Assembly (NCBI RefSeq): GCF_018320785.1
Contig: NC_054880.1
Coordinates: 1,422,827-1,486,826, forward strand
Length of the DNA stretch: 64,000 nt
Direction: 5' to 3'
Origin: Cheilinus undulatus
Lineage: Eukaryota > Chordata > Actinopteri > Labriformes > Labridae
Positions 34,681-46,579 of this stretch are shown here, piece by piece. Each line of letters starts with the position of its first letter. Position 1 is the first letter of the stretch. The position numbers and the translations under genes were made by a program. Below the pieces are notes generated by a model that saw only the letters and a list, made by a program, of their open reading frames with translations, was not told where the DNA came from and ran no database searches.

Positions 34681-36324
34681 CAAAGGAAAAAATAAATAGA
34701 AAGTGACAAATTGATTCCTTCTGCCATAAAAATAAGCAGTGCGGATGAGCCTGTGGCTCTGTCACTCCTTCAGAATCACTCTGAATCCATCCGTCCTGAC
34801 AGAGTGCTTCATACGGCATCAACTGTGCCAAGTTGGAGGATAGAGATCAACTTTTAGGACACACTCACACGAGGCAATCCATACCATGCCTTAATCCAGT
34901 GTCTGTTAGGTGACTGAGCAAGCAAAAGTATTGCTTTATCTACTATATTTTGATGGTTGATATCCACATGATAAACGGGCAAATCAGGGTGTTTAAAGTG
35001 AGGATTCAATACAGGGGGGTGATGAACGAGCAGGGAGCCGATATAAATCATTAATCATCACACTGCTTCCTCAGATTAGAAGTTTTGCCGTGGTAAACAT
35101 TTAACTTCATGTCACAAATGTTGCAGCGTAATCTGCATCGTATTTTGAAAGTGGAGCGCCACCTTTGACTGTTTCCTATCAGCCATGCTAGTTTTGTTGA
35201 TTTAGTGAGCTGCTACCGATGTTAACACTCTTGTGTGTGCAATGCTGTGTTCGTGTCCAGCATGGAAAGTTGACTGCTCTTCACAAGGATGCGTTTAGGA
35301 AACATGGTACCATTTGATTTTACGTGAATCAGTACTCGGGATTACCGATGGAATTTGGTTGGTACCTATAAAAGGACTGAATTTGGTACCCATCCCTACT
35401 GATAGTTGCAGAATTGCAGATCCAGAATTACAACTTTTTCTTCTCCTACTAATAACAAAAGTTTGATCCTTTCCCCTTCTTATAGACAAATTCATTATAG
35501 ACTTTAAAAAAAGTAAGATGCTTGAGATGTTCGAAACATTTAGCCCATGATAAAGTCTGTCTTTAATCTATTCACTGGTGCTAGAAAAGCATGCTGTTCT
35601 TATTACCTGTCCAAAAATATGATTGTGATCATTTTCTGCTATCTAGAGACCCATAAATCAACAATCAGAAGACTGTTCTTTAACTTATATGTGGGAAAAT
35701 TCTCTCTTTTTGATGATAACCTTAAATTATTGTTTGTTTATTGATCACAGAAAGAGGTTTTTGCTTTAAAACCATGTTAAGTCAATCAGATCAGACTATG
35801 GATTAGACTGAGGAAAGCTCAGAACGCAGCATCATCATCCGTTAGACTTGCCCTTTAAATGGGTAGGTCAGTTGTGGTGGAAAAGCAAATCCCCTGCCAT
35901 GCTGGGCTGCCATGCCGAGTCAAACTGAGTAGAGCCAAGCTGCGCCATGTATTGGGAAAGCCCCACAAGAGTACCACTGTACAGCACTGAGGAATGTATT
36001 CAGTCATGGGAAATACACTTCGAACAACCAGTAAAACCCTCTAAGTCTTCCCTTCCTATGAATGATTGAAACTTCTAAATTGATAAACTACAACTTTCTT
36101 TACAGTGGACTTTACCTCTATTTGAAGCTTTGATTAAGTATTAAGTAGTAACATTGTCCTGCAGTTTGTTAAACCCCTGTTAGGTGATAGAGAGTGAATG
36201 CTGTCTTAATCTCAAAATCAGCTTAAATCAGGCTTTGATTGAATGCTAAAAATGAAGGTCTGACTATCATAACACCATGGTTGTCAGTAATATAGAAATT
36301 TTCTTTTATCTGTGTGTCCGATAG
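34681..36324. other. Gene D intron 1, right part
   Basis: Includes one end of a dispersed DNA transposon at about 35300-35398 (GGTACCATTTGATTTTACG ... GGTACCCATCCCTA). Near 35880-35970 is a TGGTGGAAAAGC ... GAGTAGAGCCAAGCTGCGC block typical of another dispersed fish repeat. No gene. The intron ends at the acceptor CCGATAG, 36324. Confidence 0.4.
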
Positions 36325-37748
36325 ACGTTGAGCAGCTGCCTGGGTGTAAAGAAGAGGTTCCCTCTGAACAGCAGGAGGGGATCCCCGGCCTGAAACACCA
36401 GTTCACTGAGCCTGCACATGTTAAAGAGGAACAGGAGGAACTTTCAGTCAGTCAGGAGGGACTGGAAAATATATGCACCACTCAGTTCCCATTCACTGTA
36501 AAGATTGAAGATGACGAAGAGATACCTCAAATCTCACAGCTTCATCAAATACAAACTCAAGAGATAGAAACAGGAATGGATGAGGGCTCCTTCACAGAGG
36601 TTTGTTGTGGAGAAGATCAGGCCGAGGTCTTAAATCCAGAGATGGGGATAGAACCAGAAGACTTCGCTGAAGCTGAGACTGATGTCAGCGATGGTTGGGG
36701 GGAAACTGATGAAATCCCATCAGGTTCAAAGTCTTTGGAAAACCGTGAGGAAAAGGGATCAGACAATGAGGAGAAATTGCTCCTCTGCTCAGAGTGTGGT
36801 AAAACATTTGAATGTCAAGAGACTCTAATGGAGCACATGAGAGCTCACGAAGAAGAGAAACCCTTCAGCTGCTCTATATGTGGTAAAAGATTTAAAACTG
36901 AGGTTTATCTATCCAGACACATGATGAGTCACACAGGAAAGAAACCGTATCGCTGTTCTGTTTGTGGTAGTAAGTTTTCATTTAAGCATATTCTGACAAG
37001 ACACAAGATGATTCACACTGGAGAGAAGCCCTTTAGCTGCTCTGAGTGTGGTAAGGGTTTTAAACAGAAGTCTAATCTAACCAAACACATGTTGAGCCAC
37101 TCAGTCGAAAAACCCTTCAGTTGTTCTATCTGTGGCAAAGGATTTAAATACAAATTCAATCTGGCTCCACACATGATGATTCACACAAATGAGAGACCGT
37201 ATAGCTGCTCAGAGTGTGACAGAAGTTTCACCCAAAGGTCTTTACTGAACGCACACATGTCAAGTCACGCTGGGCGAAGAAATAGAGAAAAGGACGTTAG
37301 CTGCTCTCAGTGTGATAAAACATTTGTTTATCAGTCTCAATTGAAATCACACATGGTGGTGCACACAAAGGAGAAACCATATAGCTGCTCTGAATGTGGC
37401 ATCAAATTCACCCAAAAGGGTGATCTGACCTTACATATGATGAAGCATACCGGAAACCAACCGTACAAATGCTCTCAGTGTGATAAAACATTCCCCAAAA
37501 AGTCTACTCTTAGGTACCACATGACATCTCATACAGGACAGAAACCCTTCAGCTGCAGGGTTTGTGGTCAGGCATTTTCAAGGCAGAAACAGTTAAAAAG
37601 TCACAAGTGTCATGGGGTTCAAAGTACTTCAGACAGTAATGAGATGGACTATGTTAAACAAGAACCATCAGGGAGCCTTGAATTTGCAGAAATGTTTACG
37701 ACCAGAGACTGGGAACAAGACTTTGAAGATGGTATCGAGGACGCCTAG
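36325..37748 (+). CDS. Zinc-finger gene D, coding exon 2 (acidic linker + 10 fingers)
   Basis: The Asp codon is split at the junction. Predicted protein 538 residues, the longest here. The linker reads DVEQLPGCKEEVPSEQQEG, AHVKEEQEEL and FTVKIEDDEEIP, so both SUMO-like sites (VKEE, VKIE) are kept although spelled differently. Ten fingers have helix residues CETE, TVYR, FHIR, QSNK, YFNP, QSLA, YSQS, QGDL, KSTY and terminal RKQS (KSHKC, C2HC). The linker before finger 7 is lengthened (AGRRNREKD). The tail is acidic with MDYVKQEPSG, a third SUMO-like site, and ends DFEDGIEDA. Fingers use YRC/YSC starts more than the paralogues, and the gene is the most diverged member. Confidence 0.92.
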
Positions 37749-38147
37749 ATGAGATCACTAGCCCACGAAGTTCCCTACCAAGCAAGTAGTTCTGATATTC
37801 TTGTTTGCATTACTTTTGCTTGGTATTTCTACTGGTGCTGAGCATGCTTCTGAGGTGTGTCAATGAACATTTTGGACTTGTAAAGCTGAAGTTTCAAGAT
37901 GTTGTGGACTGACAATGTGTTAAAGACTTGGTGCCTTCTGAATTTACCCTCCACAAACTTATGGAAAAGCAACCTTTTGTTAACCTTGCAAAGCAGATGG
38001 ATACACCCGTTTCCGTGTTTCTCAACGGCGAATGCATCTCGCAAAGCCCAGTTAGAAAGTGACAGGACCACTCAGCGACAAGGGGCAGTACTTTCAGGTG
38101 TGGCAGAGTCGTGATGTATGCAAGCAGCAACAAGAGGCCGGTGCAAT

Positions 38148-38300
38148 TATGGCAGAAAACATTAGCGTGGATGCTGCTAAAGCGCCAGTTTTATCAGAAC
38201 TTGATGACATTTCTTCATTAAAAGAAGAACAAAGAACAGCAGTGAGTTGTTTTCTTTTGAAAAACAACAAAAGTCATGTACTGACATGTCTACAGTTGCC
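38148..38300 (+). pseudogene. Possible helicase-like N-terminal fragment
   Basis: From ATG near 38149 the frame reads MAENISVDAAKAPVLSELDD then ISSLKEEQRTAVSCFL. The LKEEQRTA..FL part resembles the Q-motif region at the start of RecQ-like helicase proteins that are scattered in fish genomes. The ATP-binding loop that should follow is absent. Either a dispersed gene fragment or a chance match. Confidence 0.25.
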
Positions 38301-39746
38301 ATGGTTCACCTTATGCAGTCCTCTATGGAGTTTACTCCTTTGGTAGGGGCACTGATTGGCCCGTAAAGATGTGACAGAACGTTTATCCAATCACCTTCAG
38401 AGTGTTTTTTTTTCAATGGCTCTACCGTTTCCCAATCACTGTCTATGAGAGGTTTACCCGATGGATGTGTGAAACAAATCCATCTGGCGTGCCAGGTTAA
38501 CCCTTTGTGGACTGTCAGCCTGTTTTTTCTGCTTAACAGTTGCTGATTAATATCCTGTTTTCTCATATTGTGTTGTCTTCTGTGTGTATGCGCTAACAGA
38601 AGGCTTCATCAGTAGTTGAGTTGGGAGAAAACTTGATGAGACTGGTACATTTTGGCTTGTGTCATTAACCAGGTTCATCAAGAAAGATACTGCAAACATT
38701 CTTTTGATGCTGACATGCATACCTGCACAAGGTAAAAATGTCTCCCAATTGATCATTTTCCTGTCTGTTTTTACTGAGAGGTGTGGGATGCCCATGGAAA
38801 ACATAGGTAAACTTTGTATTCTCTAGCTTCTCTATGCGAGTTGTGCGAATCAGGTGCACTGTGCTCACCCAGGCAGAAAGCCCTGACTTGTCACATGCAA
38901 ACTGAAAATCAAGCCTTATTGCAGCAAAGACATGAGTCTCACATACTCAGTCTGAAATAGACTTTACATGTGAATAGAAAACTCTCAGGCATGCAAGTCT
39001 TTCAACACATCCTGTCTTTAGTGGTAAAGAACAACGACAGGATGTTTATTTTTAACATCTCGTTGAAGTTAGCATAGCTGATTTCCTTTTTAGATTCAGT
39101 GTGTACCCCAGCATAGAAACTGTGGGGGGTTTGTTAGACGTCTGTTTTCACATCCACATCCAATGCTTAGAGGCACACAGGCTTTTAATGACTGGTTGCT
39201 TATTTAAGACAAAAATGAAAGGACGCAGAGCAGACTTTTCTTACAGCTGTCGTGAAATGTATGCTTTAACATCAGGGCAAACTATAGGAGTCGAGAGATA
39301 GTTGAACCTCTCAGATGAAAAAAAAGCCTTGTAACCTGTGTTTTATTTATTTAATACCAAAGTTAAGTGAGACTTGACTGAATTGTTGAATTTTGTCACT
39401 TTTAGGATAATATTTTTAGCTTTTAACTAACATAAATCAAGAGTGCATCAAGTGAAGTGAATTATAAAACTTTCTGTTCTGTTTCATTTCTTCTTTTGAA
39501 GTCATTTTCATCTTCCTGATTTGTTTCATAGTCCTATGCCTGGGTGGGAGGACTGTGCATTGATATTGTGTTAATACTGTGGTAAAATGAGGGTAGTAGT
39601 CTGAAGGATCTGACCTTGTTGCCTCCCTGATTCCACTCAGTTTCAAATCTTTGGGTTGAAGTAATTCATGTATAAAGTTTTAACATGTCTGTTGCTGCAT
39701 TTTGATGGCTAATTGTTGACCTTGTCAGACTCTTTAATGTTACTAA

Positions 39747-39752
39747 AATAAA
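39747..39752 (+). terminator. Poly(A) signal candidate of gene D
   Basis: AATAAA about 2.0 kb after the gene D stop. Confidence 0.4.
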
Positions 39753-40857
39753 AACTGCCATTATATCACTGAAATGCTTTTTTTTTTCTTTAAATACACT
39801 GAACCTGCCTTCTTACTACTTGAATATGAATATTTGCTGCTCCCATTATTCTAAAGCATTTGTAGCTGCTCATGTAATACTAAATCATACATGTTTGCTG
39901 TGGGGGCTTTATTGCTATTTTATTGCTGTTTTATAAAAGAAGATTTTTTTTCTTTCATTCTAGCCGCTGACTTAATAACAATGGGTCATTTGTGAACGAG
40001 CTGGTTCACAGAGCTGGCTCTTTTATGTGAATGATAAGATCTGGATCCTGTTTGAGAGCAGTTTCCTATCATTATTACTATTACCAGTTTTACTTCTGTA
40101 TAGATCGTGTGTGTCTGAGTGTTATTTGACTGATTTGTAGGGATGATCTTTATCTTCTACCACAGGCACACCATGCTCTAAGGACTTGTGTCTGCTCAGC
40201 CAATGAGCAGATTTCATCTCAAGGTGTTTTTGGGAGACGGTACATTTTTTAAAATAATTATGTGATATTTAAATTAGTTTTAAAAATTGAGCATGGGTGT
40301 AGTAAAGTACCTGCCCAAATATCAATCTTATGTTACGACGTTGCTGAAATTGGCAGGTCAAATGAAGCCAGACTGGTACCCGAATAAAGAGCCGTTTGGG
40401 ACAAAAGAACTGGATCTTTTTGCAGAGCAGAGCCAAATAATACAGATCACTGGAAAGATCCCGAATTCCCATCACTTTGACAAAGTAAATATCTGAGTTT
40501 GAGAACAGATCACTAGGCCACGAAAGCTCTGATGGCTTGTTTCTGCATAGCAAAACAAGACACCTATTACAGCGTTGTGTCTTCCAAACATCTCCACACA
40601 TTCAGAGTTTAAACCGACGCTGTGAAGGGAAGGATTTCTAATTTGGGACATTATTCTCCACTGTCCTCTTTGTGATTTCCTTGCACCTCTGAACTAAGAC
40701 CAACAGAAGAGGACTGGGCCACTAAAAAAAAAAAAGTGAGAGTATATCCAGAATTTTGAAATTAAAAATGTCAGGATTCTGACTATGATCTCTAAATACA
40801 TACTTTTATCTAAGAATTATGAAAATTTGCCTCATTTTTAAAACTAGAAAAGCACTC

Positions 40858-41068
40858 AGAGAGCGCAGACCTCCGCCATTAGCCCTATCTCCCAACAGTG
40901 AAGAATACTTTAAAAATTCCTGATCACTCCCAAAATCTAATCAGTTCTTCCTTATGCCATTTGTGACATTTCCTGAAAATGTTCTCAAAATCCGTCCTTA
41001 ACTTTTTAAGTTATGTTGCTAACAAACGAACCCAGACGATCACATAACCTCCTTGGCGGTGGTAATAA
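40858..41068 (-). repeat. Dispersed fish repeat, inverted copy of the one at 8212-8935
   Basis: AAAAGCACTCAGAGAGCGCA, GACCTCCGCCATTAGCCCTA and CACATAACCTCCTTGGCGG are the reverse complement of phrases at 8212-8935. It ends about 100 bases before the gene E promoter. Confidence 0.65.
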
Positions 41069-41200
41069 AACCAGCGGCCTTAACCCTCTTCCGTTAAGAC
41101 GAGAGGAAAGACAGAGGGAGACACGAAGAAAAATACATGGGGGAAAATATTTCATGAGACGTACTCTGACATTTATTTTGAAGGTCACATACAACGCTGG

Positions 41201-41267
41201 ACCGGAAGTGGTTATCACTCGGTGTTTTGCAAAAATGGCGACAGCTTGGAACGGTTTTATCGTCTGA
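41201..41267 (+). promoter_or_regulatory. Gene E promoter core: ETS-type site plus YY1-like site and mini upstream ORF
   Basis: ACCGGAAGTG at 41201-41210; AAAAATGGCGACAG matches the YY1 consensus. Its ATG (41235) opens MATAWNGFIV-stop (41235-41267). The upstream block ACATTTATTTTGAAGGTCAC (41170) is intact, with no LINE between. Confidence 0.65.
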
Positions 41268-41489
41268 GTCTCGCAGTCAGAAGATATTACCAAACCCACA
41301 GATCGCCCTCCGGTCTAAATGAACCTCTGACCGGATTTGTTGCATCTCACCGAAGATGATGAAGCTCAGCATGTTTGTTGGGGATGATGAGCTGGAGTGA
41401 GGACTGGCGACGCAGGTGAAAGAATGACAGCTTGATAGGAGCTTTCAGTGTTTTAATGAAGTTTGTGTAAGGACAGAAGTTGTGTCAGT

Positions 41490-41682
41490 ATGTCTAAAGC
41501 TGAAAGGCTCAGAGCTTCGGTCAACCAGAGACTGTGTGCGGCTGCTGAGGAGATATTCGGTCTGTTTGAAGGAGTTATAGCAGAATACGAGGAGCAACTT
41601 AGTCGATCTAAAGAGGAAAACAAGCGACAACAGAAACTGCTGGAGGCTGTTCTGAATCCTCAACTTCTCTTACATAAAGCAG
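41490..41682 (+). CDS. Zinc-finger gene E, coding exon 1 (fish N-terminal helical module)
   Basis: ATG at 41490; 64 codons plus one base to the donor AAGCAG|GTTTGT. The peptide MSKAERLRASVNQRLCAA continues with EEIFGLFEGVIAEYEEQL and SRSKEENKRQQKLLEAVL. Two otherwise constant positions differ (FEG for FER, SVNQ for FVNQ). Phase 1 fits exon 2 at 45219. A Tc1 relic begins only about 50 bases past the donor. Confidence 0.85.
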
Positions 41683-42110
41683 GTTTGTTTATTTTGTTTC
41701 TGATCTTTGCATTGCTGTAATTTAATATCAACGCTGACTCGGGCAATTCTCGATCGGCTTGCCAAGAAGTCGCTACTACAAAGTGTGCCCAACTTGCCAC
41801 AGGTGTATAAAATCAGGCACCTGGCCACGCAGTCTCCATCTGCTAACATTTGTTATCATAGGTGGGTCGTTCTGAAGAGCTCAGTGACTTTAAGCGTGGA
41901 TGCTACCTTTGCAATAAGACGGTTTATGAAATGTCATCCCTGCTGGTTATTCCGCAGTCAATTGTAAGTGGTATTATTAGGAAGTGGAAGCGTTTAGGAA
42001 CAACAGCAACTCAGCCACGAAGCAGAACACCACATAAAATCACAAATGAGAGTCAATGACTGCTAAGGCGCACGGTAAAAAGTCGCTAACACCCTGTTGA
42101 TACTGTAGCT

Positions 42111-43668
42111 CAGGGGTGTCAAAATCAATCACCGCAAGGGTCGGATTCTGGATTCATAACCATGAACTGTCAACCTTGTTTCACCAGTAATAAAATATGA
42201 AAAAAAAAAAAAAAACATAGCACTGATTGTAAGCGATTTTGTCATTTAAAAAGTTAAAAAGATAAGTTTAAAGGCTCACAATCTGATAAAAGTAAATGTT
42301 TTAGTTTAAAAAAAAGGTCAAAACATGACATTCAAATTGAAAAATAATGTTTTTTTTTAATGGCAAATATATTTGAAAGAAAGCCAATATCATGAGTTTA
42401 AAAGGTCAAAATATGAAATAAAATTTGTAAGTCAAAATACGATTCAAAATTTTAAATTGTTAGTGTTAAAGACTCAAACTATGAGATTATGAATTCAGAG
42501 TTTGGAATTGAAAATATGAGGTAAAATACAAAATAATTGGTTGAAAAGGTCAAAATATCATTTAAAAATTAGAATAATGAATCTTAAAGCTCAAAATATT
42601 ATATGAGAAGTCAAAATGATGAGTTGAAATGCTCAAAGTACGAAATAAAAAGTCAGAATCCTAAGTTTGAGTTATAATTGTGGGATGCTGAATTGAAAAT
42701 GTGAAATAAAACAAATTATTTTCCTTTCCCACATTCCTGACTTCTTATCTAATTATTTTTACTCCTTACTTTTTTAGATTTTGTGACTTAACAAGGATAT
42801 CTTAAATCATGAAGGATAAGTTCACATTTTAAACCCTCAGATCATCTTGGGGACCAAAAGTGACATTTTGGGTGTTATTTTTTGGTTCGGCTCTCAGTAT
42901 ACCAGTTAGTTCAAAGGCTAACTGTATGAAATTTTGCCACAATTCTTTTTATCCGTTTTTATTTCCTAATTCCAAAATCCTGTGTGCTATAGAAATGAAT
43001 AGGGAAGAGATGTTTTAGGTGTAATGACCCCCTTTAACCACCAGAGGCCATCACATAAAGTTTCAGGGAAATCTCAGTGAAGGCCTGGATTTCTTACTTT
43101 GCAAAATGCATAGCAATAATAAATCTGAACACCATAAAATGGTCTTGGTATATTAGCACTGATATAAAATAGTGGTGTGAATATGAAAAGAAACATGAAC
43201 AGAGCCCGTATGACGTGGGATTTTTTTGATTGTCACACACAAACACATGCATACAGACGTGCCTGTGCAGGGTCCTTATGTGTCTAGAGGGAATTCCCTC
43301 CCTTATTGGTCCTAACTCTCAGATGAATCCTCACTGCTGGTAAAATCCACCTCAGAAACATGCTGCTCATTCTCCTCAGAGGACTGCAAGACTGCAGCAA
43401 GACACACACACCCACCCACACACCCACACACACACACACACACACAGTGGTAGATTGAGTCTTATCTAGACTATTCTCCTATGTTGTCTCCAGTGGTAGA
43501 ATGAGTATCCCAACTACAGCTGGCTCACACTGTCCTGCTCTAATTCTGGATCTGCAGACCTCATACTGATGGGCCAGTTATAACAGAAATATGAGATCAT
43601 CTTACAGGCCGGAATTAACTGTTCCATTGGCCAGATTTGGCCCCCGGGCCTTGAGTTTGACACCTGTG
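42111..43668 (-). mobile_element. hAT-like element, family 1, inverted, nested in the Tc1 relic
   Basis: Target duplications CTGTAGCT (42103-42110) and CCGTAGCT (43669-43676), 7 of 8 identical. Ends are CAGGGGTGTCAAAATC and GAGTTTGACACCTGTG. The GGCCCCCGGGCCTTGAG block is at the right, showing reverse orientation relative to 9888-10939. The array of AAAATATGA/GTCAAAAT phrases spans 42230-42710. The extra 42830-43560 segment, with a (CA)n microsatellite at 43402-43446, is not found in the other copies. Confidence 0.8.
43402..43446. repeat. (CA)n microsatellite
   Basis: Interrupted CA/CCCA repeat of about 45 bases inside the hAT-like element in gene E intron 1. Confidence 0.85.
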
Positions 43669-43930
43669 CCGTAGCTGAAAAGATCCGAACCTCTACTGGT
43701 ATTAATGTAAGCACAAAAAGTGTGTGGTTTGTGGAATGGATTTCAATAGCTAAGCGGCTGCTACAAGCCTTACATCAGCATTTCTAATGAAAAGGATAGA
43801 GTGGTGAAAAGCACATCAACACTGGGCTGTGGAGCAGTGGAAATGTGTTTTGTGGAGTGATGAATCAAACTTCTCTGTTTGATTGTCAGTTGCCAGGAGA
43901 ACATTACCAGCCGGACTGTGACTGACTGTC

Positions 43931-44415
43931 AAACTGTGAAGTTTGAAGGAAAATCAAAGGAAAATTAAAAGCAAAATCGGTGGTTTCATACATAGAATTT
44001 TCTGGAAAAATGTTGAAAATATAAATATTTAGCCTTCTATAAGGTCAAATAAAACTCTTTGCTCACACATGCATAAAGTTTTAGAAGTAAGAACTGTTTG
44101 ATTTTGTCAGTTAGGCTACAAGAATGGTATTTCCATGTTTAGGCAGGGTGCAGCTGTTTATTTATTTTTCTAGAAAGCTTAAGCCCTTGATGTCCAAGTC
44201 AACCTGTATGCTTTTTTCACATTGACATTAGTAACAACCCTGTGTAGCATGCTGTCTTAATGTTACCATTGATAATCAAAATTAAACCGAATGAAAGTGC
44301 TTATGAAATTTTATCACAGCTGTCATTAAAGCTGTTAATACTATCATCCCTGATGGGAAGCTTTCAGTAAATACAGAACAAGCCAATTAAAGCTCATACA
44401 TACAAAGGTATAAAG
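43931..44415. other. Gene E intron 1 spacer
   Basis: AT-rich, nothing recognised. Confidence 0.4.
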
Positions 44416-45173
44416 CAGTGTTACTCAACGCATGGCTCTAGAGCCACATGGGGCTCTTTTGTGTTGGTTTGTGGCTCTGGCTCTTGTAGGTGCTAATTTG
44501 ACATTTTTTTCCCCAGAAACCTTCAAAAGGGAAACTTTGACCTTAGAAATTATCCATTGCAGATTGTTTTCATACTTACACAGTAGGTTTTAATGTCCAA
44601 ACTTAATTGTCAACTTTTGTTTTTGCTCTTTACATTTCCAATTCCCTTATTCACCATTTTTTGTCCCTTTTTTCCAATTTCTGCTGCTTTTAGCTCATTT
44701 TTACCACTTCTTTTAGCCACTCTTTTCCCATTTTTGCCACATTTATCAAATTTTTGCCCTTTTTCTTTAGTTTTAGCCATCTTATTTGCCTGTTTTTTTT
44801 TCAGTTTTTTCCCTTTTGCCACTTTTTGCCCATTTAAGCTTCCCTTTGCTTTTAAATTACGCTTTCCCCTATTTTCCCATCTTTTGCAGCTTTTTTTGCT
44901 CATTTTCGCCACTTTTAACTCTTTTTTGCCACATTTTTGCCACTTTTTTACCACCTTTAACTCATTTTTTTTTGTGACTTTGCACTCATTTTTACCACTT
45001 TTAACCAGTTTTCTCCATTGCCTATTTTGCCCCTTTATCACCCCCCGCCTTTTTTGATCATGTTTGCCACCTTTCACTTATTTTCACAACTTTTCACCAC
45101 TTAGATTGTGGCCCTTGCAAAGAATTTTTTTTGCCAATTTGGCTCTTTGGTTGAGCAGGGTTGAGTAACAGTG
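44416..45173 (+). mobile_element. Non-autonomous hAT-like element, family 2
   Basis: Ends CAGTGTTACTCAAC and GGTTGAGTAACAGTG. Candidate target duplications GTATAAAG (44408-44415) and GTCTAAAT (45174-45181) agree at 6 of 8. GGCTCTAGAGCCACATGGGG is the left subterminal block. The interior 44620-45100 is a pyrimidine-rich TTTTGCCAC-type array. It ends 45 bases before the exon 2 acceptor of gene E. Confidence 0.8.
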
Positions 45174-45218
45174 GTCTAAATACCAACAGACCTGACTGTA
45201 TTTCTGTATGCCCCTCAG

Positions 45219-46579
45219 ATGCACAGCAAGAAGAGGATCCCGCTGAACAACAGGAATGGAGCTCCAGTCTGGATCAGGAGGAACCTGAGCCTCCACACGT
45301 CAAAGAGGAGGACAAGGAGCAGTGGGGCAATCAGGAGGGACTGGCGGAGGTTTTCAATATAAACTTCCCTTTCACTTCTGCCCCTGTGAAGACAGAAGAT
45401 GATGAAGAGAACATTCAGTCTTCACAACTTCACGAAATACAAACTGAAGAGATGAAAACAAGAGTTGATAGAGAGGACTGTGGAGGCCCAGAACAGGTCA
45501 GGAACTCAGAAGTAGAGAACAATTTAAATCAAGAGACCGTGGAAAAGACCGAAGACTCTTGTGAAGTTGAACTGGAGATCAGCAATGATTGCGGGGGGCT
45601 GAGAGAACACCAGTCTAGTTTTAACCCTTTGGAGGGCTGTGACACTAAGAGATCAAATAGTGACAAAACGTCGCATAGCTCCTTTAGGTGCAATACGACA
45701 TTCAAAACAGATCAGGATTTAATTCAAGACATAAGAATTTCCAATGATGAACAGCCCTTCAGCTGCTCTGACTGTGGTAAAAGATTTAAACGTAGATCAA
45801 TTATTAAGAAACATATGTTGGTTCACACTGGAGAGAAACCCTTTAGCTGCTCTGAGTGTGACAAGAGATTCAACCAGAAAGCTAACTTAATCTCACACAT
45901 GAGGGTTCACAAAGGAGAGAAACCCTTTAGTTGCTCTGAGTGTGGTAAAGGATTCAAGCAAAAGGGTAATCTGAGCAGACATTTGTTTAGTCACAGAGAA
46001 GAGAAACCCTTAAGCTGCGCTGAATGTGATAAAAGATTCAGTCGAAAAACATGTTTTCTTACACATATGAATATCCATAAAGAAAAGAAACCGTTCAGCT
46101 GCTCTAAATGTGATAAAAGATTTTTCAAAAAGGCTCATCTGAATGCACACCTATTACTGCACACAGGAGAGAAACCCTTCAGTTGCTCTGTATGTAACAA
46201 AAGATTCAATCAAAAGTCCAATCTGACCACACACATGGTGAGACATTCAGGAGCGAAACGCTTCAGCTGCTCTGAGTGTGATAAAAGGTTCTATCAGAAG
46301 TCTCACCTTCACTCACACATGTTAGTTCATGCAAGAAAGAAACCCTTTAGCTGCCCTGAGTGTGATAAAGGATTCAGTCAGAGGTCTTATCTTGATTCAC
46401 ACATGGTAATTCACACAGGAGAGAAACCCTTCACCTGCAGGATTTGTGCTCAGAGATTTTCATGGCGTTTACAGTTAAAAAGACATGAGTGTGCTGGTGG
46501 ACAGGCTTCAGAAGCAGGACATACAAGAGACAATGAGGAAGTCTGTGCAACACAAGAACCAGGCAGTAGCTTTATTTGA
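45219..46579 (+). CDS. Zinc-finger gene E, coding exon 2 (acidic linker + 9 fingers)
   Basis: Acceptor TGCCCCTCAG ends at 45218; split Asp codon. Predicted protein 517 residues. The linker reads DAQQEEDPAEQQEWSSSLDQ, PPHVKEEDKEQW and APVKTEDDEEN (SUMO-like VKEE and VKTE). A dead finger FRCNTTFKTDQDLIQDIRIS has lost its zinc ligands. Eight C2H2 fingers follow, with helix residues RSIK, QANS, QGNR, RTCT, KAHA, QSNT, QSHS, QSYS, then a terminal C2HC finger WLQR (KRHECAG). Several QSNT/QSHS fingers and the dead finger are shared in order with gene F, marking the two as close duplicates. The tail ends QEPGSSFI. Confidence 0.92.

Larger units (their letters stand above)
37749..40857 (+). other. Gene D 3' UTR and spacer
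   Basis: A poly(A) signal AATAAA at 39747-39752 would give a long 3' UTR of about 2 kb. The stretch 39960-40620 has ends of dispersed repeats (GAGCTGGTTCACAGAGCTGG..., GGAAAGATCCCGAATTCCCA). No other gene except the fragment at 38148-38300. Confidence 0.45.
41733..43930 (+). mobile_element. Tc1-like DNA transposon relic interrupted by an hAT-like element
   Basis: 41733-42110 and 43669-43930 are pieces of one Tc1-family transposon related to 49537-50766. The first piece has CACAGGTGTATAAAATCAGG, a transposase N-terminus (GRSEELSDFKRG, KWKRLGTTATQPRS) with stops, and the second a decayed catalytic-core region (GGCTGTGGAGCAGTGGAAAT, GGAGTGATGAATC). Both termini are lost. The copy is old. Confidence 0.7.

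Noticed and set aside
43380-43450. Possible CRISPR-like or regulatory repeat
   Set aside because: It is a plain CA microsatellite without spacers of uniform length.
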